Part shown: positions 28,001 to 36,900 of the stretch, in pieces
Position numbering within the stretch: the stretch's first letter is position 1
Layout of the letters: every line of letters begins with the position of its first letter
NCBI GenBank assembly: GCA_023101725.1
Contig: JALJCO010000089.1
Coordinates: forward strand, 62,001 to 126,000
Length of the DNA stretch: 64,000 nucleotides
From: Atherinomorus stipes
Taxonomy: Eukaryota > Chordata > Actinopteri > Atheriniformes > Atherinidae
Direction of reading: 5' to 3'
Translations under genes and position numbers: made by a program
The notes under the pieces: model-generated
What the model was told of the DNA's origin: nothing
Databases searched by the model: none
The model's input: only the letters and a program-made list of their open reading frames with translations

Positions 28001-29119
28001 CAAGCTCTGACCCTGGAGCAAAACAAGGAAGCATTAAAAGTCCCTTGAGGGACAGTGGAAAAGAATAAATAATGCATGCAAAGCTGCGTAGAGCTAAATG
28101 CTGCCCACAACAGCGTGACATAAAAGAAATAACTAATTGGAGCCTTAAACACTAATTGACAGATTGATTTTTTGAATAAAGCTATGATAAATTAAACTTT
28201 ACAGTATGTTTTTGGCCACATTTTCCTAAATTTTTGTTTCTTTTTGGTGATTTTGCATGCTGTTTTGGGAGTAACTTTTAGTTTATACATCATGAATTAT
28301 TTTAAGTTATTTTGACTATTTAACAAGTCTTAATAATTCTGTCTTTCTGCTTGCATTCAAGGTCATTTAGTGTTGCATTTAGTTTATTTTTGCCTCATTT
28401 TGCACGTCTTTGTTGCCATTTAGTCATAATTTTCACATTTCTTGTCTACTTACTTTAGCTCTCAATCACAGTTTCCATCAAAATATAATTTTTCAAGTAT
28501 TTCTGACTATATTGTATCCCAGTTTACTAATCTACCTTTGAATAAAGTAGTGGAAAGACAAGATATATCTGTACGAACATGCCCTTGCCAGCACTAACCC
28601 TGCCTGTGACCTCACATCAGTATCTTGTAGATTTTGAGTGTTTAATCCCCTCTAAGTGATAAAAAAAAAATTGTGTCCAAATCCGTATTTTTACTAGCAA
28701 CCATTTGTTAGGTAATGTTTGCCTTTCTAGGAAAGCAGAGATTGTTGTTTTACACAATCTGACTCAACGACTCGACTGGTTCAACCTGCCTCAGTGAGTG
28801 TAGAGGGATTAGCTGTCCACCAGCTAACCCTGATGCTAACACGTTAGCAGTTTAATGAGGGTTAAAGCGACACAAAACACAGCTGACAGTCTGTTAGACA
28901 ACGTGTATGTGGGTTAACTCCTATAGAAACAACACGTCTCCGCCTATCCCCAGCCACATTCGCTCCTAAATTAGAGTAATAATTTGTTAAAAGCCGGCTA
29001 ACGTCTGACAGCTGAGTCCCCCTGTCGCCCGAATCTCCCCCGAAAACTGCCCGCTAACCTCCGCTCCGCACTAACCTGGAGAGATGCTTCAGGATCTGCT
29101 TCTTGATGAGCCCAGCCAT
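4117..29119 (-). CDS. bltp3b: Bridge-like lipid transfer protein 3 (BLTP3B/UHRF1BP1L-like), 5' part
   Basis: Three coding exons are visible: 29076-29119, 8052-8214 and 4117-4155, together 82 codons with exact phase continuity (44+163+39 nt). The start is [15 protein letters not shown], followed by [19 protein letters not shown] and [18 protein letters not shown], then [13 protein letters not shown]. This is the N-terminal chorein region shared by UHRF1BP1 and UHRF1BP1L. Known role of the family: rod-like proteins with a hydrophobic groove that move lipids in bulk at organelle contacts; BLTP3B (SHIP164) acts on early endosomal vesicles. GEGQLTNLE resembles BLTP3A, while [15 protein letters not shown] resembles BLTP3B. 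I prefer BLTP3B because CKAP4 and IKBIP, its neighbours here, are also its 12q23 neighbours in human. The rest of the gene (over 1300 residues in human) lies left of the window. The gene is transcribed leftward, divergent from ckap4. Confidence 0.88.
4156..5921. other. Right part of bltp3b intron 2; nothing assigned
   Basis: Unique-looking, A/T-rich intronic sequence. Open frames here (such as 5007-5268 on both strands) lack any domain or codon signature I recognise. Confidence 0.4.
6118..7425 (+). mobile_element. Tc1-like transposon with intact ends, broken transposase
   Basis: The ends are CACTGTATTGCCAACAGTAT and the inverse of ATACTTTTTGCAATATAGTG, flanked by TA at 6116-6117 and 7426-7427, the Tc1/mariner target. 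The plus-strand transposase begins near 6252 ([19 protein letters not shown]), a helix-turn-helix domain with [11 protein letters not shown]. It passes through [15 protein letters not shown] (about 6870) and ends with a DDE-type block, [20 protein letters not shown] (about 7130), up to 7401. Stops and frameshifts near 6440, 6750 and 6875 split it into at least four pieces, so it cannot make transposase. Confidence 0.9.
7500..7592. repeat. TA-rich microsatellite inside a transposon
   Basis: Runs of (TA)n interspersed with TAAA units. The same tract, in the same position next to CATAATTTACAGACTT, occurs in the related copy near 33660, so it belongs to the element rather than to the insertion site. 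Confidence 0.8.
8052..8214 (-). CDS. bltp3b: bltp3b coding exon 2
   Basis: The acceptor CTTCGTAG|G completes the split Arg codon. The exon encodes 54 residues from [19 protein letters not shown] to NKAAIR and ends ATCAGG|GTGAGG in phase 0. This is the most conserved block of the chorein N-terminus in this family. Confidence 0.92.
8215..9800. other. bltp3b intron 1, left part
   Basis: Mostly unique intronic sequence, with a C-run/A-run junction at 8682-8704. No gene or full mobile element was recognised. Confidence 0.4.
9163..9189. repeat. (AC)n microsatellite
   Basis: About thirteen uninterrupted AC dinucleotides, the commonest fish microsatellite type, inside bltp3b intron 1. Potentially polymorphic. 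Confidence 0.95.
10050..10803. mobile_element. Non-autonomous hAT element, 8-bp target duplication
   Basis: The ends are CAGGGATGCACAATTAA and the inverse of AAAATCGTGCAGGCCTA, with perfect 8-bp direct repeats CTCCTGAT at 10042-10049 and 10804-10811. The 754-bp body has no intact coding region. Eight-base duplications and these ends fit the hAT superfamily. Confidence 0.88.
11062..11583. mobile_element. Terminal-inverted-repeat element, GATGCACGAT family
   Basis: Starts TGATGCACGATAT and ends ACATCGTGCATCA, with internal GCCGATACCGATATTACAGCT and its counterpart. Related to the TAGGGATGCACGAT family but lacking the TAGGG tip. No target duplication was seen. A further end of the same type (ATTATCGTGCATCCCTA) lies at 12053-12073 with no visible partner. 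Confidence 0.6.
12113..13602. mobile_element. hAT element with 8-bp target duplication
   Basis: Ends CAGTGTTGTTTTTGGCAGC ... GAAAACAACACTG, flanked by perfect CCTCAAAT repeats (12105-12112 and 13603-13610). Subterminal regions carry many TTTAGTC (left) and CGTCATCGTCAT (right) motifs. No transposase frame is visible in the 1490 bp, so it is presumably non-autonomous. Confidence 0.9.
12755..12855. repeat. ~31-bp tandem repeat inside the hAT element
   Basis: Three to four degenerate copies of a unit containing GAGCCGACTCTTTGGGAACC followed by GAATCAAAA. The unit includes the palindrome-like AGAGCCGGCTCT seen at its edges. Confidence 0.8.
13603..14985. other. bltp3b intron 1; no feature recognised
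   Basis: Unique-looking intronic sequence. The open frame at 13556-13921 (minus) shows no known domain. Confidence 0.4.
15417..15520. repeat. Short tandem repeat, GGCGTGGAATATGGATAAAC unit
   Basis: Four to five imperfect copies of a ~20-27-bp unit (GTGGAATATGGAC/TAAACGG and variants). Copies differ by small indels and substitutions, so the array is old. Confidence 0.8.
15897..16125. mobile_element. Truncated TAGGGATGGGCGATATGG-family element with A-rich tract
   Basis: The left end TAGGGATGGGCGATATGGA matches the complete element at 19668-20066. After ~60 bases it dissolves into a ~150-base adenine-rich tract with scattered C residues, and no right end is visible. The tract may be a slippage expansion or a poorly resolved consensus. 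Confidence 0.6.
16695..17750. mobile_element. hAT-like element, CAGGGCTCCAGACT ends
   Basis: Ends CAGGGCTCCAGACTGCG and AAGTCTGGAGCCCTG are inverted repeats. The flanking octamers CATTACAA and CAACACAA agree at six of eight positions, consistent with a decayed 8-bp duplication. An inner AGGGTTGTGCAC start near 17263 may be a nested fragment. Confidence 0.75.
17930..18048. mobile_element. Fragment of the ATCGATATTTT...CACCC inner-element family
   Basis: Contains AAATCTCGCAAGATTTCGTTAG and ends TATATCGATATTTTGTCACACCCTTAG, matching the right end of the element nested inside the TAGGGATGCACGAT family (for example 49549-49848). Only the right portion is clear. Confidence 0.6.
18049..19659. other. 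bltp3b intron 1; no feature recognised
   Basis: Unique-looking sequence without a recognisable gene or transposon end. Confidence 0.4.
19668..20066. mobile_element. 399-bp hAT-type MITE
   Basis: Ends TAGGGATGGGCAATATGG and ACTTATCACCCATCCCTA. The flanking octamers TTAACCAC (19660-19667) and TTAGCCAC (20067-20074) differ by one base. No coding capacity. Confidence 0.85.
20776..20891. repeat. Near-perfect 40-bp inverted repeat
   Basis: The left arm 20776-20816 (GGCCAATCACAGGCGAAGCA onward) is complementary to the right arm 20852-20891 with a single-base difference. The ~35-base spacer is itself partly palindromic (GCATGCGC, GCGCATAC). It would form a strong cruciform or hairpin at the centre of the outer foldback element. 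Confidence 0.9.
20903..22595. mobile_element. hAT element nested in the foldback element
   Basis: Ends TAGGGTTGCACGGTATACC and GGTATCGTGACAACCCTA, flanked by perfect ACTTCCAC octamers (20895-20902 and 22596-22603). Subterminal CGGTAC and AAAAGTACCGAAAAGTATCG motifs are repeated. It lacks an intact transposase and contains the Harbinger-like MITE at 21401-21890. Confidence 0.92.
21401..21890. mobile_element. 490-bp Harbinger-like MITE, TTA target duplication
   Basis: Inverted ends AGCCCCGTTTCCACC...GGTGGAAACGGGGCT, with TTA on each side (21398-21400 and 21891-21893). Three-base TWA duplications are typical of PIF/Harbinger. Subterminal GGGTCGGGTCGGGCCGGATC is strikingly G-rich, and its complement lies at the other end. 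A truncated copy is at 354-527. Confidence 0.82.
22868..23150. repeat. Compact copy of the dispersed repeat also at 10.0-11.7 kb
   Basis: CAGTTTGTCTTC...GCTCCTGATGATT through GCACAACACGACAGCCAGATC. It parallels the interrupted copy at 10003-11700, and the comparison shows which parts of that copy are later insertions. Family unknown. Confidence 0.5.
23151..24345. other. bltp3b intron 1; A/G homopolymers only
   Basis: Unique-looking sequence with an A run (23458-23475) followed by a G run (23486-23494). No gene recognised. Confidence 0.4.
24346..24854. mobile_element. Decayed DNA transposon with ~50-bp inverted ends
   Basis: CAATTGATAAGATGTCTTAACC near 24396 pairs with GGTTAAGATATCTTATCAACTG at 24832-24854, and the similarity continues inward (GTAATCAGTGTTT). 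The minus-strand remnant encodes a stretch like '[15 protein letters not shown]' and 'TNGSHIEMYSK', a C-terminus resembling transposases of mariner-like elements. The left neighbour ACAGGGTGTCCATAAATTC is a common end motif of such elements. Confidence 0.5.
24855..25990. other. bltp3b intron 1; no feature recognised
   Basis: A/T-rich sequence with pyrimidine runs (25142-25192). The antisense frames here are low-complexity shadows. Confidence 0.4.
25991..26767. mobile_element. TAGGGATGCACGAT-family composite hAT-like element (inverted orientation)
   Basis: Ends TAGGGATGCACTATACTGG and TTATATCATGCATCCCTA. Inside lies a second terminal-repeat unit running from TAGGGGTGGGAAAAAATATAG (26146) to CGATATTTTTTCCCACCCCTA (26573), with degenerate TCTCGCGAGAT-like palindromes. 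Flanking octamers agree at six of eight bases. Other copies are at 37812, 39013, 46885 (partial), 49339 and 52585. Confidence 0.82.
26777..26890. repeat. Fragment of the ACTTGAGTAAAAGTA repeat family
   Basis: TTACCCGAGTCATTTTTTGG...CTTGAGTACAATTTTTGGCTACTCGACCCACCTCTG resembles the left part of the hAT element at 61555-62499 (ACTTGAGTAAAAGTAAAAGT). No complete ends. Confidence 0.45.
26891..29075. other. bltp3b intron 1, promoter-proximal part; no feature recognised
   Basis: Unique-looking intronic sequence becoming more CpG-rich toward exon 1. The frame at 27314-27664 (plus) has no recognisable domain. Confidence 0.4.
29076..29119 (-). CDS. bltp3b: bltp3b coding exon 1
   Basis: ATG at 29119-29117 opens [14 protein letters not shown] and the first two bases of Arg. 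The donor is AG|GTTAGT. Sequence right of the ATG to about 29.5 kb is CpG-rich and probably holds the 5' UTR and promoter; no TATA box was recognised. Confidence 0.9.
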
Positions 29120-29480
29120 GGCCAAGCTAATCGGATATCCGAGCTGCCGCCGCCGGGTGTGAGCTCTCTCTGGCTAGCCTGACCGCTAGCTTTTCCCCAC
29201 TAGAGCTATAAACAAACAGCTCAAATTCTTAGCCCCGTGTCAGTCCTCATTGCAGCGGTGTTCCCGCTTTATTCTCAGGGAGACGAGGGAGGTGGATGAC
29301 GGCATTTCAGACGTCCCGGTGACAGCCAGGCTCGGAGACAAAGCATGCCGTTTTAGGCCATCACGTCACATCAACTGATGGGGATCCAAGTCGGTGCAGA
29401 TCTCCGCAATATCATTCACCGTACACCTGGACAGCGCGTCGGAGGAGCGGCGTCTGTTGTCACGGCGTATGGGCGGAGCT
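29120..29480 (-). promoter_or_regulatory. CpG-rich bltp3b 5' region
   Basis: Directly upstream (rightward) of the bltp3b ATG. CG dinucleotides are frequent (GCCGCCGCCGGGTG, GACGTCCCGG, GCGCGTCGGAGGAGCGGCGTC), unlike the flanking intron, as expected for a vertebrate housekeeping promoter with 5' UTR. No TATA box or transcription start can be fixed from sequence alone. Confidence 0.55.
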
Positions 29481-30165
29481 TGTGCTGCGTTCAGGGCTCG
29501 TAAGGAAATTTCGAACATAAATGTCTCTGCTTGTTCTCTGTAATGTGGTCATTGCATCAACATAGTCTGTTCCTTTTCATTCCGCTATATCTATATAAAG
29601 AATTTACAGTTCAGTATCTCAGAGTTAATCCTTTGATAGACCAGAGTTTACTCTGCTTATTCCCAGTGTCAGCTGGGACTCTAAGCAGGATAAAACAAGT
29701 ACAAGGAATAGATGCGTTATTAAACATGTCTACCAGGGAGCCATGGAGTAAGGCACAGTTTCTGAAGGGGGTACGAGTATCCCCCTACAAGACATTCCAG
29801 GAGGAATGCAAAATTATTAACATCGATGGATGTTTTATAATTGATTTTTTAAAACAAATCCTTTAATACCCAATACCTTTATATATACAGCAATATTGTC
29901 CAGCTAAACTTTAGACAATTTCTCGTTGAATCGAATGGAAAAACATGTCCAGATTTTTGACTGCTAGTGTGTATGTTTATTTATGTCAATATACAATCAA
30001 GAAAAGCTGACCAGACAGAAAGGTGGACAAGGCAGTGGGAGGTACAGTGGCAATTTTGAGAGGAAAAACTAAGCTTAAAGACAATAAATGATTAGTTGAT
30101 TTTGAAATTCGTTGACTATTTTTATAGTTGACGATTAGTTGATTAATCGACAAATCGAAGCAACC

Positions 30166-30169
<4 letters not shown>

Positions 30170-30246
<77 letters not shown>
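30170..30246. repeat. Compound (TA)n(GA)n microsatellite
   Basis: About 23 TA units running directly into about 15 GA units. It lies in the bltp3b/ckap4 spacer. Confidence 0.95.
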
Positions 30247-30250
<4 letters not shown>

Positions 30251-30301
30251 ACTAAACCTGGCACAAATTATGAAGTGGTGTATATCTTTTAATCTATTTT
30301 T

Positions 30302-30346
30302 ACAAGGTACCCCTTGTGAAAATGTATTTCACAAGGGGTACCTTGT
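30302..30346. repeat. Perfect 20-bp hairpin, 5-base loop
   Basis: Arms ACAAGGTACCCCTTGTGAAA (30302-30321) and its exact reverse complement (30327-30346) are separated by ATGTA. The stem contains a KpnI-type GGTACC core. It is followed by GAGGTTGAGAACCCCTGG, a typical hAT tail, so it may be a transposon terminus. Confidence 0.92.
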
Positions 30347-32022
30347 TGAAAAGAGGTTGAGAACCCCTGGAGTAAGGGGTAGGGGACATCTGAGTACTCA
30401 AAACTGCAACAAGAGAAGTCTAAAAGACCCCCAAGTGACATTTATAAACAGTTTGAAAGAAACAGTCCAAAAAGTAAGAGTAAAAGTATAAAACAAAAAA
30501 ATCTCTTCATAAATAATCATCGGACAGAGATAATCAAATTGCTTTTGCAATAAACCTTAAAACGCTTCTTTACTGCCATCTAGCGTTCAGACGGAGTAAA
30601 ATAACTCTTCTGCAGCTGTTTCAGAAGTAAAGGAAATCTCTCTGCATGAAGGATTATGTTTCTGTCAACTGAGAGATATGAAGTAAAACCTACAAAATGT
30701 CCTCTAATACTTATTTCACACTCTGCAATAAATAAATAAATTAAGTATAATTTCAACAGCACATTTAAAAACTTCAGTTGATTAAAGGGCTGAGCAGCAC
30801 ACAAGTATAAAACAATCAATCATTAAATCACAAAGAGATATCAACTAAATTATCACAGCAAATATTGTGAATAAAGATTAAATAGATTAAATAAACTTTT
30901 GTCTGTATAATGAAAGCCAAGATATCTTGGAACTAAGAGCCAACAAGCAGAAATTTGTCTTTAGATGATCAAGGATGTGACCAGTTCTGTAAGTAGACTG
31001 GACCAACTAAACCAATATCCACGACCAGCTGGAATATAAAGCTAATTAAAACCAAAGTTTAAATAAAGGAAGAGATGCTTTCGCTGGTTAATGCTTTTTA
31101 AAATTGATAACTTGAAGCTTTAATCGAGCAAAATGGCTAATTTACATTGAACGCATCACTGCTCATCAGCTTGCAACCAGCATTTTGGTGCCATTAAAAA
31201 AAAAAGCGACTCGTGGGTTTGTGTCCTTTAACGTTTTTTTTTTAAATTTAGAGTCTTCATTTCTTCATCTTTGTGCGTTCATAAAAGTGCGTTATTGTAT
31301 GTGTCTCTGCGTAAAGATGTGTAACTATGTGACATGTCAGCCTGCAGAGCAGAGACGAGTGCCACGTATGAAAGGAGGAGCAAGCCGGGGGAAAGAAGGA
31401 GCCCCTCCCTGAGCCGAACAGTCTGCTGCAAGTATACATCAGCACACGACATCAAGTTGAAACTTGTGTTAGAGTAATAACATCAGAGTAACAGGCGATT
31501 TTATGACAGTAACATACAGTAAAGAAGAATTTTGGCTAGATGTGCGCGTGGATCCATCTTTATTTCCCATTCTCAGAGGGGTTGAATGCTTCCGTTATTT
31601 AAAAAGTTAGGTTATTACCCTGAAAATGACCAGATTTAACAAGATTTCTAGAGGTGATCAGTGTAAATGATGATAGGATGACTGCCTCTTTACTTTTGGT
31701 GATGTGATAACATGATCAAAGCTGTGACATTATGATCCACGGATTTAAAGCAACCTAATTTTTTTTAAATCTGTAAATGCAACACAAGCCATTCATTGTT
31801 TCCTGTGGGTTATGTCATTTAACAAGACCCAAGCAGAGTCTAAATCCAACACGGGACAACCCCCATCCGCATACCTCAACGTAAAAAAGCCCCGTGGAAA
31901 GACACGACGCGCTCACTGATACGCTGCTGGTCCACTCAACTGGGCTGAACTGGAAACCCTCTCCATCCACGACTACAGAGCCAGCAGCACTCTCTCACAC
32001 ACACTCCACGCTCCCACTGACG

Positions 32023-32336
32023 ATGACTGCGAAAAACCGGCAGAAGAACAGCGAGAAACCCGCTGCCGCAAGCCAAGATGATGCGTCGAAGAAAAGCCAA
32101 AAAGCAGCAGTACAAACGGAGTGAGTGGCCCCGCGCCTCAGGGGCCGCGCGCAGGCAGCTGCTCCGGGCTCCTCATCACCACCGTGTTTTATGTTGCTTT
32201 AATAGGCGCCGCAGGGTTCGCTGCTTTTCATTTACAGCAAGTCGTGGAGGAGATCCGTCAGACTAACGCAAAGCAAGAGGAGAGCGCGCGGCAGAGCGCA
32301 GAGCTGAGCGGTAAAATGGAGAGTTTGCTGCAACAG
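32023..32336 (+). CDS. ckap4: ckap4 exon 1 with apparent one-base deletion
   Basis: From the ATG the first frame runs to a TGA at 32122-32124. From about 32082 the second frame reads VEEKPKSSSTNGVSGPAPQG into the membrane segment and on to SLLQQ|. The two frames join if one A is restored in GAAGAAAAGCC. Without it the product would stop after 33 residues, before the membrane segment. Confidence 0.85.
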
Positions 32337-33653
32337 GTTGGTATAAAAACTTGTGAATCAATGGAAAAAATGGCTGAAAGGACGTATGAAAGTTTCCAAA
32401 CTATTACAGAACTCTGTCATGACGTTACGAGAGTTAGTGTTCAGGTTTAGGTCCATCTGGGGGTTGGATGGATGCGTCAAGATAGAAGATAAAGGTCAGA
32501 AGAAAAATCATTTCAAGCTTTTCTCTCTCCTTTGGTTTTTCTTTGGTATGAGAACAATCCTGGCTGATTATAAGGCTGCACATAAGGATGAGTTGAAAAT
32601 GTCAGTCACTTCAGCCTCAGGTAGCAAAAAGAATACACCCCCTTTTCTTTGTAATGAACATGAGATGGCACGAGAGGCTTTATGCAAGCCAGAAAAGTTG
32701 CACAAACAAAATGGAAATCAAAACCAGAATGCATTTAACAAATAATACTGTATATAATCTTAATTAAAAACACTGCAGAGACTAACAGTGGCAGCTTATT
32801 GAAAATTCATTTCAAATTTGATGCCATCAACACGTCAAACCAGTTGAGACTGTTTGCGACTGTGTTGCATCACCTCCTCTTTTATAACTGGATTGCCTTT
32901 GTGGGCTTTTTTGGCTGGATAGTAAAGGTTTAAGTTGCATTTATGGACACAGTAACAACGATGGAAATTCCTGTTCCTGCAGGGATTCCTGTAGTTTTTC
33001 CACAAAAGAAGTAAACTCCACTGAAGATGCACTTGACCTTTCACTGTTCAAAGAAAAGTCAGATTTTTACACTTTTGCAGTGGTGACGTTGGAAATTTTA
33101 AGTTATTTTTAAGTCCTTGTGAAATATTATGCAAGATATACTCTCATATTGTTGGTGCTCTCTGATTCCATTCATCATTTCCTCATGCTTGTGACGATGT
33201 TCCTGCATGTGCAGTTTGTTGTGCATTTGCATTCTTAAGACTTCTTGAGAATTAACTTTTAATGTCCAACAAGTTTCTTAAATTCTTCCTGATAGTCCAG
33301 TTTTAGCTCAAGTTGACACAGGATGCAGAAGAGTTCAGCATGTAAACAGAATGTTTTAATCCTGAAAGTTTGAGTTTGACTCAACACTTTCTGCTGTTAT
33401 GGGTTAGCTATTGTGTGCAAACTGGGATAAAATAAATAAATAAATAAATTGAAGGGTACTGTATCAGTACTGTAAGCCTAAACTGATGCAGGATCAGCTC
33501 AGTTCACTGATAAAGATCATGAAATGGTATTTGCCTGTGATAGACCGATACATCAACTGGTATTTTAGGCTGATATTTGAATTTTTGCTGGTATTGACAT
33601 CAGCTGATATATTGGGTGCGTTGGCCGATACCCAAACTCAGCATAATTTACAG

Positions 33654-33696
<43 letters not shown>

Positions 33697-33919
33697 TAGA
33701 TAGCTATAGATAGATTTAACTAATAATAAATAAAAATTCACAAAATCATAATTTAGGAAATAAAAATAGCTTTTGAATTCGGACTGAAAATGATAATTTT
33801 AAAAAAGCCAAACAAACAAAACTGTCTCAGACACATTAGAGCACCTTTGCAATGAACAGTGGACCAAAATACCTGTCAACAGGTGCAGATGTCTTTTTGA
33901 ACATTAGAGAAAACACTTG

Positions 33920-33971
<52 letters not shown>

Positions 33972-36900
33972 TATACATATCTATAGATGTATATATATAC
34001 AGCTGTGTGAAAGTTTTGCCCCCTTTCTTATTTCTTACTTTTTTGCATGTTAGTCACACTTAAATGTTTCAGATCATCAAACAAATTTAAATATTAGACA
34101 AGTAAACACAAAATGCAGTTTCTTAAGTGAAGATTTTTATATTTAAAGGGGGAAAAAAATCCAAACCCACACGGCCCTGTGTGAAAAAGTGATTTCCCCT
34201 AAACCTAACAACTGGTTGGGCCACCCTTAGCAGCAAAAACTGCAATCAAGTGTTTGTGATAACTGGCAGTGAGTCTTCTACAGCGCTGTGGAGGAATTTT
34301 GTTCCACTCATCTTTGCAGAATTGTTGTAATTCAGCCACATTGGAGGCTTTTCCAGCTTGAACCACCTTTTTAAGGTCATGCAACAGCATCTCAATGGGA
34401 TTCAGGTGGGGACTTTGACTAGGCCACTCCAAAGTCTTCATGTTGTTGTTCTTAAGCCATTCAGAGGTGGACTTGCTGGTGTGTTCTGGATCATTGTTCT
34501 GCTGCAGAACCCAAGTGCGCTTCAGCTTGAGGTCACCAACAGATGGCCGGACGTTCTCCTTCAGGATTTTTTGGTAGACAGCAGAATTCATGGTTCCATT
34601 TACCACAGCAAGTCTTCCAGGTCCTGAAGCAGCAAAACAGCCCCAGACCATCACACTACCACCACCATATTTTACTGTTGGTGTGATGTTCCTTTTCTGA
34701 AATGCCGTGTTACTTTTACGCCAGATGTAATGGGACATACACCTTCCAAAAAGTTCAACGTTTGTCTCGTTAGTCCACAGAGTATTTTTCCAAAAGTCTT
34801 GGGGATCATCAAGATGCTTTCTGGCTAAACTGAGACGAGCCTTTATGTTCTTTTTGCTCAGCAGTGGTTTTGGTCTTGGAACTCTGCCATGCAGGCCATT
34901 TTTGCCCCCCAGTCTCTTTCTTATGGTGGAGTCATGAACACTGACCTTAATTGAGGCAAGTGAGGCCTGCAGTTCTTTGGATGTTGTTCTGGGGTCTTTT
35001 GTGACCTCTTGGATGAGTCGTTGCTGTGCTCTTGGGGTAATTTTGGTCGGCCGGCCACTCCTGGGAAGGTTCGCCACTGTTCCATGTTTTCACCATTTGT
35101 GGATAATGGTTCTCACTGTGGTTCTACGGAGTCCCAAAGCTTTAGAAATGGCTTTGGAATGTTTTCCAGACTGATAGATCTCAATTACTTTGTTTCTCAT
35201 TTTTTACTGAATTTTTTTGGGATCACAGCATGATGTCTAATTTTGAGGATCTTTTGGTCTACTTCACTTCATCAGGCAGGTCCTATTTAAGTGATTTCTT
35301 GATTGAGAACAGGTGTGGCTAGAGAAATTGAACTCAGCTTTCCAAAGATGTGATAAAACACAGTTAATTTATGTTTTAAGAGGGGGCAGTCACTTTTTCA
35401 CACAGGGCCATGGAGGTTTGGAAAGTGTCGGAAATGGATAACAAAACTGCTATTTGCAATGACTGCTTATTTTTCAGCTGTAATATCGGTATTGATATCG
35501 GTTATCGGCCACATGAGTTTTAACATGTATATCGGATAATAGCCAAATTCCAACATCTGTGTGTATATAGTTACAATATATATAATATATATATTATATA
35601 TATATATATATATACATAATCTGTATCAGTCGATCCCTAGTATTTACTGCAGTTTGTTTCCATGTGTCGTGCAGGTGGAGTCTCTGAGGAGCAATGTGGA
35701 CGGTCTGGAGTCATCACTGAGCATTACACGGGTGGAGCTGGAGGCGGCTGTCAGCAGGGTAAAGAGGGGTGAGGTGGAGACCAGGAGAGTGGAGGAGACT
35801 CTCCAGAAGCTCCAGAACGATCTACTCAGGGACCTCTCAGAGGGCATCAAGGAGGTGAAGGAGGCTCGAGAGAAGGATTTCTCCTCTCTGGAGAAAACTG
35901 TGGAGGAGCGCTTGGCTGAGGTGAGCCAGTCCATCGCAGCCAGCGTGGCAGAGTTCACCGAAGCTCAGGGCGAAGCGCAGAGCCAGCTGGCCGATCTCAA
36001 AGCCCGTCTGGGCGACGCTGAAGACCCTGCGCTCATCAAACAGGAACTGTCCGCCATTGTTGATGTCGTAGCTGAGATCAAAACAGCCAAGCAGGCAGCT
36101 GACGTGACAGCTGATTCCCTCAGAGAGCAGATCAGCACTGTGAGGGAGGAGCTGCAAACCCGCAACCAAGAAGTAGCCTCTCTGTCTCTGGAAGTCGACA
36201 CGGTCAGGTCAGTGGTGCAGGAGACCACTGGGAGTCTGAGGCAGACGGTGTCTGCAGCAGAGGCTGGAGTCCAGGCTCTGAAGGACCAAGCTGCGACGCT
36301 GCAGAGCAGCGTGGAGCAGGCGACTCAGGCTGTTCATAGCGTGGAGGAGAAGGTGGATGCTGCAGCTGCTGAGGCCCAGAGGAAATCAGAGGAGCTTGAA
36401 TCCCGAGTGAAGTCCTCAGAGGAGAACGGAGTCTCACTGTCTGCATCACTGTCAGACATCACCACCAAAGTTGAAACCTTGTTTGCCAAATATGACGCAC
36501 ACGAGAGCAGTCTGGCTGCGCAGGGAGATGCAGTGGAGAGAGCCAGAACTGACCTGAAGCAGGAGCTGGAGGCGGTAAAAAGCAGCGTGGAGGAGCAGAG
36601 AGGAGAAGGTTCAAAGGGCTCCAGCCCTCAGCTGACGGAGGACTTGGAGAAGAGGCTCGCTGCTTTGGAGGATGGCAGCAGAATTAAGCCCGAGCAGCTG
36701 GAAGCTCTAACAACATCAGCGGAGGAACTGAAGAGCAGAGCGGCTCAGTTAGACGGCCACGATCAGGCCATCTCAACCCTACAGGAGGCTCTGCAGGAGG
36801 TGACGCAGACGGTCGCTGCTTTGTCTGAAGGTGAAGCTGGGAGAGGCGGTGAGGAGGGGGCCAGCTTGAAGCAGCAGGTGGAGGACTTGGAGAAGAGGCT

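Larger units (their letters stand above)
29481..32022. other. Divergent intergenic spacer bltp3b/ckap4
   Basis: About 2.5 kb between the two divergent genes. It holds a TA/GA microsatellite (30170-30246), a perfect hairpin (30302-30346) followed by a hAT-like GAGGTTGAGAACCCCTGG tail, and otherwise unassigned sequence. The last ~130 bases are CG-richer and probably include the ckap4 5' UTR. The frame 29531-29866 has no recognised domain. Confidence 0.5.
33520..35640. mobile_element. GGGATCGACTGAT-family element with Tc1 insertion
   Basis: The left part, 33530-33660, matches the inverse of 7596-7725. The right end ATCTGTATCAGTCGATCCCTAG at 35618-35640 matches the left end of the 5922 copy. Next to the Tc1 insertion, 35418-35560 also matches the right-hand interior of the TAGGGATGCACGAT family (TTTTCAGCT...AATATCGGT, TCGGCCACATGAGTTTTAA). 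The two families share sequence or one inserted in the other. Confidence 0.6.

Noticed and set aside
33999..35417. A domesticated or active transposase gene
   Set aside because: In-frame stop, two catalytic Asp positions changed to Asn and an eroded right end; kept only as a pseudogene with a question about the Asn pattern.
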